DNA of 64,000 nt, taken from NCBI GenBank assembly GCA_022340465.1, contig JAJDNW010000088.1, forward strand, positions 21,047-85,046, given 5' to 3'. The position numbers and the translations under genes are program-made. Shown piece after piece: positions 52,502 through 60,271 of the stretch; the stretch's first letter is position 1; each line of letters starts with the position of its first letter. The stretch is from Deltaproteobacteria bacterium (GTDB taxonomy: Bacteria; Desulfobacterota; Desulfobacteria; Desulfobacterales; B30-G6). The notes beneath the pieces were generated by a model. It was given only the letters and a program-made list of their open reading frames with translations. It was not told the origin of the DNA and made no database searches.

Positions 52502-52918
52502 ATGTTGAAAAAAGCACTCTTGACGCTGATTTCCCTGGGCGCGGTCTTCGGACTTCTCTCTGCTGACGCGGCTGACGCCAATGATAACCCATCGTCGCTG
52601 CAAGTAGAAAATGCGGTTATCTGCCGTGTCGTGGAAAACCGCGTTCCCCTGGGGACCGGGAATGTTTTTACGAGCGATGCCGGCAAGCTGTATTGTTTTA
52701 CCAAGATTGTGGGCGCCGTAAACGATACCGTTGTCACCCACCGGTGGTTCTTGAACGGCGACCTGAAATCTTCGGTGAATTTACCCGTGAAATCGAAAAG
52801 CTGGCGAACGTGGAGCAGCAAACGCATCGATGCGGGCGACGCCGGAGATTGGATGGTGGAAGTCGTTTCGGCGGACGGGGTCGTCCTATCCAGCATTATC
52901 TTCCTGGTACAGCAGTAG
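52502..52918 (+). CDS. Exported DUF2914 protein
   Basis: 138 aa. Signal peptide ALLTLISLGAVFGLLSADAADA, then one DUF2914 domain: NAVICRVVENRVPLG, KLYCFTKIVGA, the aromatic strand VTHRWFLNGDL, SWRTWSSKRI and a C-terminal GDWMVEVVSADG. The family occurs on the outside of many Desulfobacterota and has no known activity; the domain is an immunoglobulin-like beta sandwich by appearance. GGGGAGG ribosome site. Its stop codon is the first triplet of a GATACCCGG repeat. Confidence 0.82.
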   Translation: MLKKALLTLISLGAVFGLLSADAADANDNPSSLQVENAVICRVVENRVPLGTGNVFTSDAGKLYCFTKIVGAVNDTVVTHRWFLNGDLKSSVNLPVKSKSWRTWSSKRIDAGDAGDWMVEVVSADGVVLSSIIFLVQQ

Positions 52919-52955
52919 ATGCCCGGGCTCATAGGACCCGCCACTGGTATCACCC
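52916..52955. repeat. GATACCCGG palindromic repeat, copy 2
   Basis: TAGATGCCCGGGCTCATAGG then ACCCGCCACTGGTATCACC. Begins at the DUF2914 stop codon, in the same orientation as copies 1 and 3. Confidence 0.65.
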
Positions 52956-53253
52956 CGGAAGGATGGTGTTTTGATACCGCTAAAACATGTGACCGCTAAA
53001 TCCCAATATCAAAATTCTAAACAAATCCAAATATCAAATGATTTAATGACAGAAAATCAAACCAAACGACCGGTGGTTACAGGCACCTTTTGATCATTTG
53101 AATTTCGGCCATTCGATATTGTTTGGGATTTCGGGTTTTCGTATTTGAAATTTTGCTGTCTCGATTACCGGCACACATGGAGCTACCTGCCGATCTGACA
53201 ATGTTGCCACGATGTGTTCCGCCGGAGCCCTTGAAAGGGGCCATTCGATTTTC
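52919..53253. other. Intergenic region with repeats only
   Basis: 335 nt between the DUF2914 and Smr genes. It is filled by the GATACCCGG repeat and the MITE-like inverted repeat described separately. No gene or promoter is visible. Confidence 0.6.
52998..53131. repeat. MITE-like AT-rich inverted repeat
   Basis: About 134 nt with imperfect inverted arms: AAATCCCAATATC (52998-53010) against GATATTGTTTGGGATTT (53115-53131), and CAAATGAT (53035-53042) against ATCATTTG (53093-53100). It resembles a common environmental repeat of CAAAT/ATTTG phrases with AAATCCCAA ends. No flanking duplication is clear. Confidence 0.6.
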
Positions 53254-53535
53254 TCATTTCAATACGGCAATCGTTGCGCCCCAGCCGCCGGCCTCGAGTG
53301 GCGCCGGGTGAAAGGAAGTCACCCGGGGATGCCGCGCCAGTATTTTTTCCACCCGTTTTTTTAAAATCCCACGCCCTTTTCCGTGAACGATGCGCACGGA
53401 AGCATATCCTTTCTCTGCACAAGCGCGGATATATTCATTCAGAAGATCGGGAACATCCGCCGGGCGAAAGGTGTGCAGATCGATGACATCTTCCAGGTCG
53501 ACGATCACGGGTTCCATGCCGTCAAAATCTTCCAT
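53254..53535 (-). CDS. Smr-domain protein
   Basis: 93 aa, consisting of a single Smr (small MutS-related) domain: DVIDLHTFRPADV, then VRIVHGKGRGILKKRVEKIL. The DLHT and HGKGxG motifs are the conserved nuclease/nucleic-acid-binding features. Stand-alone Smr proteins nick DNA or cleave RNA (e.g. in ribosome rescue). It follows ispH, separated by a strong hairpin. Confidence 0.88.
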   Translation of the reverse strand: MEDFDGMEPVIVDLEDVIDLHTFRPADVPDLLNEYIRACAEKGYASVRIVHGKGRGILKKRVEKILARHPRVTSFHPAPLEAGGWGATIAVLK

Positions 53536-53550
53536 ACATCCATTACCTAT

Positions 53551-53594
53551 AATTTGAATTCATCCCGCGCTGAAAGGAGCGGGGAATTCAAATT
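53551..53594 (-). terminator. Hairpin between ispH-ubiA and smr
   Basis: AATTTGAATTC (53551-53561) pairs with GAATTCAAATT (53584-53594) and CCCGC (53564-53568) pairs with GCGGG (53579-53583), around a 10-nt loop. On the minus strand the stem ends in an A/T-rich segment but no real T-run, so it is a partial terminator or processing site at the stop codon of the fusion gene. Confidence 0.5.
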
Positions 53595-55336
53595 TAAAGC
53601 TTGTCGAAAAGGAGCCACAAGAGCGTGATCACTCCGGAAAGGACGACCGTCGACTCAAGGATGAACTCCAGTTTGATACCCGGCAGCATGTACTCCTTTT
53701 CATTGGCCAGCATGACCAGAAGCATGAGCGCCGGGCAGATGGAGAGACCGTAGCCCAGGTTAGTAAAGACGCTGGAAAAGGTGAAGATCCACAGTATCGC
53801 CACCAGCATGAGCAGCACGATTTTTAAAAGGCGCATGGACCGCTCGGCGCCGATGAGGATGGGAATGGTCTCTTTACCGACGATGCGGTCGCCCTGCATG
53901 TCGAGGACCTCGAAAAAGGCCGTGCGGGCAAAAACCATTCCCGACGCCCAAATGAAAGCCGCAACGGTTCCCGGACCGATACCTTCCGATGACATGCCGA
54001 ATGCCGGAAATATGGATGTGACGACCCCCCATGCCACGGCGATCAGGATTGTTTTCGAACCGGGAATATCCCTGAGCCTTTTCATGCCCTGCCTGCGCAC
54101 CAGACCTCCGGGGATGATGGTCAGGTTGTAGGACAGCCCCAATATGCTCATCGCCAGGAGGATGGTGAACGGGGCCGGCCCTAAGGTGTACGCGATGTAC
54201 AATCCTGCGGCGCCGGCAACCGACGCCAGCACTGCGAGCCATCCCATGTTGCGTGCGTAGAAATCAGCCCTTTCGGGATCGTTGAAGCGGTCTGATTTTC
54301 TACCCATCAGGTGATTGAGGATGTGCATGGACTGAACATAGAGCATGGATATCAGCACCTGTGGCATGACACCCCGGGCACCCTGCAGCCTTGCACACGC
54401 AAAGCAGAGCGTCCCGGCAGCCAGGGCGATATAGATGTTGGTCAAAAGGAGAACCCTTTGTATGTGAAAGGCGGTCTGGCGCCAGGCAACCCGACCCTTG
54501 GCAGGCATGAATTCGAGTCGGCGATATACCTGTTTGATAATCCAGTTGGGCGTCGAGGCGCCGGCGGTGATGGCCACACGCTCTGCACCGCCGAGTTTCG
54601 CGGCGTCTATTTCGTCCTCCGTCTCAACATGCAGCACCGGCTTTCCCGTTTGTCCGGCAATTTCGGCCAGCCTTTTGGTGTTGCCGCTGTTGTAGCCTCC
54701 CACCACGATGACGGCATCCACCGATGCCGCCATGCTTTTCACTTCCACCTGGCGCTTTTCCGTTGAATCGCAAATGGTGTTGAATATCTTGTAGTGGGGA
54801 AATTTGTGCCCAGCCCAGTCGATGACCTGATTGAAAAAGCCGGTGTTCTGAGTGGTCTGGGCCACGATAATGGCTTTTTCAAACTCAGGCAGGCCTTTCA
54901 GGTCGGCCATGTTGTCGACCACGTATCCCCTGCCGCCGGTATATCCCAGAAGGCCCGCCACCTCCGGATGGTCCCTGTCACCGATGATGATCGACGCAAA
55001 GCCTTTTTCCGCGTGTTTACGGATAATGGTCTGCACCCTGATAACCCGGGGGCAGGTCGCATCGATGACCTCGAACCCCGCTGCGGCAAGCTTGGCTTTT
55101 ATATCCGGCGGAACGCCGTGGGCACGGATGAGAATTGAACCGGACCCTTTCTCCGGTATTTCATCCAGGGCATAAATGCCCCTTTCTTCAAATATTTTAA
55201 GTACTTGCGGGTTATGAATGAGCGGTCCATAGGTACAAACGGGTTGACCTTCCTGGCGGGGCGTATCGAGTACCATCTCCACAGCTCGTCGGACTCCCAT
55301 ACAGAATCCCGCTGTCTTGGCAATGAGAATCTTCAC
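53594..55336 (-). CDS. ispH: IspH-UbiA fusion: HMBPP reductase with membrane prenyltransferase domain
   Basis: 580 aa. Residues 1-280 are 4-hydroxy-3-methylbut-2-enyl diphosphate reductase, the last step of the MEP pathway, with the three 4Fe-4S cysteines C12 (TAGFCMGVRRAVE), C95 (DATCPRV) and C189 (TICDSTEKRQ) and the AHG, HPE and TTQNT motifs. Residues 285-580 are eight to nine membrane helices like the UbiA superfamily; the second Asp motif DMQGDRIVGKETIP (D479, D483) is clear, whereas the first (NHLMGRKSDRFND, D349, D353) is atypical. The fusion would tie isoprenoid precursor supply to a membrane prenylation step. Confidence 0.9.
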   Translation of the reverse strand: MKILIAKTAGFCMGVRRAVEMVLDTPRQEGQPVCTYGPLIHNPQVLKIFEERGIYALDEIPEKGSGSILIRAHGVPPDIKAKLAAAGFEVIDATCPRVIRVQTIIRKHAEKGFASIIIGDRDHPEVAGLLGYTGGRGYVVDNMADLKGLPEFEKAIIVAQTTQNTGFFNQVIDWAGHKFPHYKIFNTICDSTEKRQVEVKSMAASVDAVIVVGGYNSGNTKRLAEIAGQTGKPVLHVETEDEIDAAKLGGAERVAITAGASTPNWIIKQVYRRLEFMPAKGRVAWRQTAFHIQRVLLLTNIYIALAAGTLCFACARLQGARGVMPQVLISMLYVQSMHILNHLMGRKSDRFNDPERADFYARNMGWLAVLASVAGAAGLYIAYTLGPAPFTILLAMSILGLSYNLTIIPGGLVRRQGMKRLRDIPGSKTILIAVAWGVVTSIFPAFGMSSEGIGPGTVAAFIWASGMVFARTAFFEVLDMQGDRIVGKETIPILIGAERSMRLLKIVLLMLVAILWIFTFSSVFTNLGYGLSICPALMLLVMLANEKEYMLPGIKLEFILESTVVLSGVITLLWLLFDKL

Positions 55337-55381
55337 ACAAACCCGCCGTGTGGGTGGCTGTTTCGTCCACAGCGCAACAAA

Positions 55382-55570
55382 TCAAAACGCCTTTAAATAT
55401 ACCTTGTGATCGACAAGCGAAAGCGCATGTATCCGGGCTTTTATGAATTTCTGATCCCCAAAAATACTGACCAGTCGGATGCCGTCGTCTTCAGGTTCCA
55501 CCGTGTCCACAGCTTCCATGATCAAGCTGGGTTCATCCCCTTCTATTAAGTAAGCATTGGCTTCACACAT
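55382..55570 (-). CDS. CooT-family nickel-binding protein
   Basis: 62 aa. Starts MCEANAYLIEGDE, with Cys2 the nickel ligand in the CooT family, and continues VSIFGDQKFIKARIHALSLVDHKV. CooT homologues bind Ni2+ as homodimers, sometimes next to CO dehydrogenase genes; none is in this window. GGGAG site. It lies 24 nt after the DUF3842 gene. Confidence 0.82.
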   Translation of the reverse strand: MCEANAYLIEGDEPSLIMEAVDTVEPEDDGIRLVSIFGDQKFIKARIHALSLVDHKVYLKAF

Positions 55571-55594
55571 TGTTTCTCCCTCATCGCCTTGTTT

Positions 55595-56002
55595 TTATAT
55601 CATCAAATTCTTATCGATCAACGCCTCGATCAGCCTCGGGAGCGGCACATCCTCGATACCGGCAATCTCCACGTTTTCCTGCGTAAGCGGCAGCAGTATC
55701 TTTTTGGCAGGACTCCGCGACACCGCCTCGGCCATTGCCGGTGTGACCTCTCCAAGCATGGCATGGGCTATGATGATCCCAATAGGGCCGACGATAACAT
55801 CCACGAGCTGCACGGTCTGCACGATGGAATTTTCACCGGAAGCGCCCCTGTTCGCCCTTGCCTTGAGCATCTGCGCCGTGGCGATGGCATTGGTTCCCAG
55901 GGCGATAATCTCGACCTTCTCCCCGTAGGCTTCCTTGATTTTTTTTATAATGGCGCCGCCGATACCGCCGCCCTGTCCATCAATAACACAAATTTTCTTC
56001 AT
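55595..56002 (-). CDS. DUF3842 protein
   Basis: 135 aa. A Rossmann-like start, KICVIDGQGGGIGGAIIKKIK, with GTNAIATAQMLKA and VGPIGIIIAHAMLGEVTP as family blocks. The GQGGGIGG loop suggests nucleotide binding. Function unknown; commonly beside CooT genes, as here. Its start overlaps the NYN gene stop (ATGA). Confidence 0.83.
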   Translation of the reverse strand: MKKICVIDGQGGGIGGAIIKKIKEAYGEKVEIIALGTNAIATAQMLKARANRGASGENSIVQTVQLVDVIVGPIGIIIAHAMLGEVTPAMAEAVSRSPAKKILLPLTQENVEIAGIEDVPLPRLIEALIDKNLMI

Positions 56003-56523
56003 AGTTTTAGGATCTTACGTCTGTTTTTGCGCTCCTTTTTAGACAGCCTGCGGCGGGGCCCCTTTTTTCGAGTGGTCGGCGTCCAGCCGTTCAGTTCCCG
56101 GTCCGGATCGATGACTTTGCCGTCGGGCCAGGAAGCCATGATCAGTCTGTCCATAAATTCGGGTGAAGACATCGTTGCCGCCTTCCGTGAAGAAGCGTAG
56201 TCGCCGACCGCCCGATCGGAGCTCACCACCAGGGCGCCTTCTCCTTCGCGGTCCGCCAGACGCTTTATCACGGTATCGGCTGTCTCTCCGCTGCGGCTAA
56301 AAAGCACCGCAATGCCGCCCACCCGTTCGCGCTGTCGGTACAAAGAATAAGCATCGGTTCCGTCAAAAACAACCGTTATGCGGTGGTGCTTGACCCTTTT
56401 ATAGGCCACCAGCATGTCCAACAGCGCCTCACGTCCCATCTCGAGATCCTGCCTGTCCAGCCGGCTCAGGTCGGCTGACTGGCGAATCAGATTGTACCCG
56501 TCGATAATGATGTGAACCGCCAT
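55999..56523 (-). CDS. NYN/PIN-like RNase (YacP type)
   Basis: 174 aa. IIIDGYNLIRQ at the N-terminus, ITVVFDGTDAY and VVSSDRAVGDYASS hold the acidic residues of the NYN nuclease fold. C-terminus is very basic (RKKGPRRRLSKKERKNRRKI), fitting RNA binding. YacP-type proteins process rRNA or mRNA. First of three tightly linked genes (NYN-DUF3842-CooT). Confidence 0.88.
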   Translation of the reverse strand: MAVHIIIDGYNLIRQSADLSRLDRQDLEMGREALLDMLVAYKRVKHHRITVVFDGTDAYSLYRQRERVGGIAVLFSRSGETADTVIKRLADREGEGALVVSSDRAVGDYASSRKAATMSSPEFMDRLIMASWPDGKVIDPDRELNGWTPTTRKKGPRRRLSKKERKNRRKILKL

Positions 56524-56526
56524 GCG

Positions 56527-56567
56527 TAGATACCCGGGCCAACAGGGCCCGGTACTGGTCTCACCCC
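56527..56567. repeat. GATACCCGG palindromic repeat, copy 3
   Basis: TAGATACCCGGGCCAACAGG then GCCCGGTACTGGTCTCACC; forms a near-perfect TACCCGGGCC / GGCCCGGTA stem. In the gap between parB and the NYN gene. Confidence 0.65.
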
Positions 56568-56649
56568 CGATATTGTTCAGTACCTATCTTTTGCCTTTAT
56601 GGTTGTTTATGTAACTGAAGGGCCGCGGAGTTTAAGCTTAGGACCCTCG

Positions 56650-57522
56650 TCATCCCAACAGCTCCAGAAGGCGGTCCAGGTCATCGTCCCCGTAAAATTC
56701 TATTTCCACCCGGCCTTTTTTCCCATGCCGCTTGATCTGGACCTTGGTGCCATAGTGGCGGGACAACGCTTCGGCAATCCTCGACAGGTGTATGTCGGTT
56801 GAGTCGACAGACCGTTTTTTGGGTGCTTTGTTTCCGGGTTTAAGTTTGTTTACCAGGATTTCCGTTTCCCGTACGGAAAGGCCCTTTGAAACCACCGTTT
56901 TCCAGACAACCTGCTGTTGCGCCTTGTTTGCAATGCCGAGCAGTGCGCGGGCATGCCCCATGCTCAGGCTGCCGTCGATCAGGCTCTCTTTGATTGCTCC
57001 GGACAAATTTCTGATCCGCAGAAAATTGGCCACGGAGGATCGGCTTTTTCCCACCCTTTTTGCAGCCTCTTCCTGGGTCAGGCCGAATTCGGCGATAAGC
57101 CGGTGATAGGCGTCCGCTTCCTCGACGGGGTTCAAGCTCTCGCGCTGTATATTTTCCACGATGGAAATTTCCAGCATCTTGGCGTCGGTGTAGTTTTTCA
57201 CCACGCATGGCACTTCTGAAAGGCCCGCCATCCTGGCCGCCCGCAAACGTCGCTCCCCGGCCACCAGTTCATAGCCGTCATCGATTCTTCTCAACAAAAG
57301 AGGCTGAATAACCCCCTGTTCTTTAATGGAATGGGAGAGTGCCGCAAGCTCGTCTTCCGGGAACTGGGTGCGTGGCTGATAGCGATTGGGCTGAATCAGT
57401 TCGATGTCACACTGGAAATATTCATTTGACATGTTGTCGATGGAATCGATATCCGGTATAAGGGCCCCCAATCCCATGCCCAGGGCCTTTTTTTTCCTTT
57501 TTTGGGTTCTTTCTTTTGGCAT
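56650..57522 (-). CDS. parB: Chromosome-partitioning protein ParB
   Basis: 290 aa. N-terminal box KKALGMGLGALIPD; CTP-binding ParB core with GVIQPLLLRR, VAGERRLRAARMAGL and ISIVENIQRESLNPVEEADAY; then the HTH LTQEEAAKRVGKSRSSVANFLR; C-terminal dimer domain. ATG 57522 with AGGTAGAG is the likely start; an in-frame ATG at 57573 overlaps the parA stop. No classical parS was found in the window. Confidence 0.93.
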   Translation of the reverse strand: MPKERTQKRKKKALGMGLGALIPDIDSIDNMSNEYFQCDIELIQPNRYQPRTQFPEDELAALSHSIKEQGVIQPLLLRRIDDGYELVAGERRLRAARMAGLSEVPCVVKNYTDAKMLEISIVENIQRESLNPVEEADAYHRLIAEFGLTQEEAAKRVGKSRSSVANFLRIRNLSGAIKESLIDGSLSMGHARALLGIANKAQQQVVWKTVVSKGLSVRETEILVNKLKPGNKAPKKRSVDSTDIHLSRIAEALSRHYGTKVQIKRHGKKGRVEIEFYGDDDLDRLLELLG

Positions 57523-57572
57523 CTCTACCTGTTTTTCAGCTGTCCCCGTCAGTGAGGAAGCCCTCCTTATCA

Positions 57573-58343
57573 TTATAAAAAATGACGGTTGTTCATAATC
57601 TCTTCCGCCAGTGACATGTAGCTTTTAGCCCCTATGGAGGAGGCGTCATACATCAGGATGGGCTTGCCGAAGCTGGGGGCTTCGCCCAGCCTGACATTGC
57701 GTGGAACGATTGTTTTGAACACCAGGTTTTTGAAATATTTTTCCGCATCTTCAGCCACCTGGTAAGACAAATTTGTACGTTTGTCGAACATGGTCAGCAG
57801 GATGCCGGCAATCCTGAGTCCCGGGTTCAAACCGCGTTTGATCCGTTTGACCGTCTGCAGAAGCTGGCTCAACCCCTCCAGAGCGTAAAACTCGCACTGC
57901 AACGGAATAATCAGGGCATCGGCGGCTGCCATGGCATTGATGGTCAAGAGACTCAACGAAGGGGGGCAGTCGAGAATAATGTACTCAAAAGACGGATCTA
58001 CATCGTCAAGCAGCCCTTTCAGCGCCTTTTCCCTTGCCGGTCTGGAAAGCATCTCGACGTCAAACCCGATCAGTTCGACGCGTGAAGGGATGACCTTCAG
58101 GGCCTCGATCTCGCTGTCTACAATGAGGCTCTCGACCGCTTCCTCTCCGATCAGCCCGTGGTAGAGGGTTTTATCAATGGCGCTTTTGTCGATGCCGAGA
58201 CCGGTGGTGGCATTGGCTTGCGGGTCACAGTCCACCAGCAGCGTTTTCTGTTGGGCCGCCCCCAAGGCGGCGGCCAGGTTAACGGCGGTGGTCGTCTTGC
58301 CCACACCACCCTTTTGATTGGCAATGCAAAATATTTGCTTCAT
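57573..58343 (-). CDS. parA: Chromosome-partitioning ATPase ParA (Soj)
   Basis: 256 aa, the short chromosomal form without an HTH. Deviant Walker A NQKGGVGKTTTAVNLAAALG, LLVDCDPQANATTGLG, YIILDCPPSLSLLTINA and GILLTMFDKRTNLS. Works with ParB encoded immediately downstream. A leader of at least 435 nt separates it from the divergent M48 protease gene. Confidence 0.95.
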   Translation of the reverse strand: MKQIFCIANQKGGVGKTTTAVNLAAALGAAQQKTLLVDCDPQANATTGLGIDKSAIDKTLYHGLIGEEAVESLIVDSEIEALKVIPSRVELIGFDVEMLSRPAREKALKGLLDDVDPSFEYIILDCPPSLSLLTINAMAAADALIIPLQCEFYALEGLSQLLQTVKRIKRGLNPGLRIAGILLTMFDKRTNLSYQVAEDAEKYFKNLVFKTIVPRNVRLGEAPSFGKPILMYDASSIGAKSYMSLAEEIMNNRHFL

Positions 58344-58778
58344 AAATAAAAATTTTCTGTTCGTTTCAAATGTCGATATCCTGAACCATCCGGTTCAGGC
58401 ATTATAAACATTAAATGCATCATTGTACAACAGCGCGGATGATGCTTATTCTTAGTATGGGCGTTGTCGAGAGCCTTCCCCGCCGAAGGGCGGGGTTGCC
58501 GCATATACAAGGAAGATGCTTTTCCGCTATAGTGGGCTATGCGGCAAGGCATCCGACACAGTAGATGCGGTGAGATCGGCAATCCCAACGGGTTTCAAAT
58601 TTTAGGGATTAAAATCGATGTAATCCTTTGAAAATAGATGAAAATAAGCGACCCCTAAAATTTGAAACGCACAGGTTAGGGAGAAGCTGTTATTAACACG
58701 CCTACTGTACAAACACAATAGCTTCTGGGCAAATAGGGGAAGCTTGCCGTTTCCCCCGGTTTTTGATAGAAAATCGAC
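58344..58778. other. Divergent intergenic region before parA and the M48 gene
   Basis: 435 nt. Contains a GC-rich hairpin CCCCGCC-GAAG-GGCGGGG (58478-58495) and the GAAACGCTCAA inverted pair (58593-58681). No gene and no convincing parS. Promoters for both sides must lie here but were not recognised with confidence. Confidence 0.5.
58593..58681. repeat. GAAACGCTCAA element, inverted pair
   Basis: TTTCAAATTTTAGGG (58593-58607) and CCCTAAAATTTGAAA (58653-58667) are a perfect 15-bp inverted repeat with a 45-nt loop; the right arm continues as CGCACAGGTTAGGG. Same family as 7190-7273. Confidence 0.65.
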
Positions 58779-60200
58779 ATGCGCACATGGAAACAATCAG
58801 CGATGGCCTGCCTGATGGTAGTGGGCCTCATAGGAATGCTGGCATGCCCGAGCCACGGCATCACCTTGAAAGAGGAAGAGGAACTTTCCCAGGAGTTCAT
58901 GGCCGTTGTGGCCAGCCGGTATACCTTCATCAAAGACCCTGTTATTGAAGACTACGTCAACGAAGTGGGGCAGCGCATCCTTAAGGTGGTGCCCACCCAG
59001 CCTTTTCACTACCATTTCCATATCATTAAGGAGGACGTCTACAACGCCTTTGCCACACCTGCCGGACACATCTTCATCAACAGCGGCCTTTTGGAGGCGC
59101 TTAAAAGCGAAGAGGAGCTCGCCGGAATAATCGGCCACGAAATTGCCCACGTTGTCTGCCGTCACATATCCCAAAGAATCGATCGGGCGCCGAAAATCAG
59201 TCTGGCAACGTTGGCAGGCATCGCCGCTGGTATTTTTCTGGGGGCGGCAGGCGCCGGAGATGTCGGCAGTGCCGTGGTCATGGGATCCATGGCCGCCAGT
59301 CAGTCGGCCATGCTGGCCTACAGCCGCGAAGATGAGCTCCAGGCCGACCAGCTGGGGTTAATCTATCTGTACGACTCCGGATACGGGGCAGAAGGGTTGC
59401 TGGATTCGCTGAAAACCATCCGCAGCAAACAGTGGTTCGGCTCCGAACAGGTCCCCAGCTACCTGATGACCCACCCCGCTTCGGAAGATCGCATGGCCAA
59501 TATCGATCTGTGGCTTGAGAGCCACCAGGTTCCGGAGGCAAAACGATATCACCCCGATACGGAAGCCTTTCAGATGATGCAGGCGACCCTGACGGGCAAG
59601 TACGGCGATGAAAGCGGGGCGCTCAAACGATTCGAGGCGCGGTTGCGGGTTTCTCCCGAAGACCCTTTCGCCAATTACGGCTACGCCCTTGTGCTGTCCA
59701 GGGTAGGAAGGCGCACAGAGGCCATCGATCACCTCTTGAACGCCCTGGAAAAAAAGGCGTTGAACCCCCAGTTGCTAGGCGAACTCGGCAGAATTTACTT
59801 TCAGGATGGTGACTATGAAAAAGCCCTGCGGGTACTCGAGCCGGCTGTGAAAATGGGACCGTCCAACCCCGATGCCATGTTTTTTCTAGGTCGCACCTAC
59901 ATGGAACTGGGCCAGGCTGAGAAGGCGGTCGACATCCTGGAAGGGTTGACGAAAAATTACCCCGATTTCAGCGAAGCACGCTATTTTCTGGGAACCGCTT
60001 ACGGGCAGCAGGGCAACATGGAGGGCGCCCACTATCATCTCGGAATGTATTATGCGCGCCGTGGCAAATTGAAAAGTGCGGTCTTTCATCTGAAACGGGC
60101 ACAGGAGATCACCACGGACCCTAAAAGGCAGGAAGAAATAGACAAACAGCTCGAAGACCTCAACCGGCGCATTACCCAGGCATCCAGGCAAACGCCCTGA
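58779..60200 (+). CDS. M48 metalloprotease with TPR repeats (BepA-like)
   Basis: 473 aa. Signal peptide AMACLMVVGLIGMLACPSHG; the zinc site HEIAHVVCRH (HExxH) and the third-ligand region YSREDELQADQLGL; then the flexible loop region and about five C-terminal TPRs, e.g. ALVLSRVGRRTEAIDHLLNAL. The layout is that of periplasmic BepA, which helps or degrades outer-membrane proteins such as LptD and BamA. Consistent with several barrel proteins in the window. Confidence 0.92.
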   Translation: MRTWKQSAMACLMVVGLIGMLACPSHGITLKEEEELSQEFMAVVASRYTFIKDPVIEDYVNEVGQRILKVVPTQPFHYHFHIIKEDVYNAFATPAGHIFINSGLLEALKSEEELAGIIGHEIAHVVCRHISQRIDRAPKISLATLAGIAAGIFLGAAGAGDVGSAVVMGSMAASQSAMLAYSREDELQADQLGLIYLYDSGYGAEGLLDSLKTIRSKQWFGSEQVPSYLMTHPASEDRMANIDLWLESHQVPEAKRYHPDTEAFQMMQATLTGKYGDESGALKRFEARLRVSPEDPFANYGYALVLSRVGRRTEAIDHLLNALEKKALNPQLLGELGRIYFQDGDYEKALRVLEPAVKMGPSNPDAMFFLGRTYMELGQAEKAVDILEGLTKNYPDFSEARYFLGTAYGQQGNMEGAHYHLGMYYARRGKLKSAVFHLKRAQEITTDPKRQEEIDKQLEDLNRRITQASRQTP

Positions 60201-60271
60201 TATCCCACAGGACCTGTTCACCATCGATAGCACAGGAAAGAATGTGTTGTGAGTCACACCTTTCGTTCACT

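Noticed and set aside
56650..58343. parS sites near parAB
   Set aside because: I looked for the 16-bp GTTTCAC-GTGAAAC palindrome and saw none in the window. GTTTCAA elements near 58593 do not match it.
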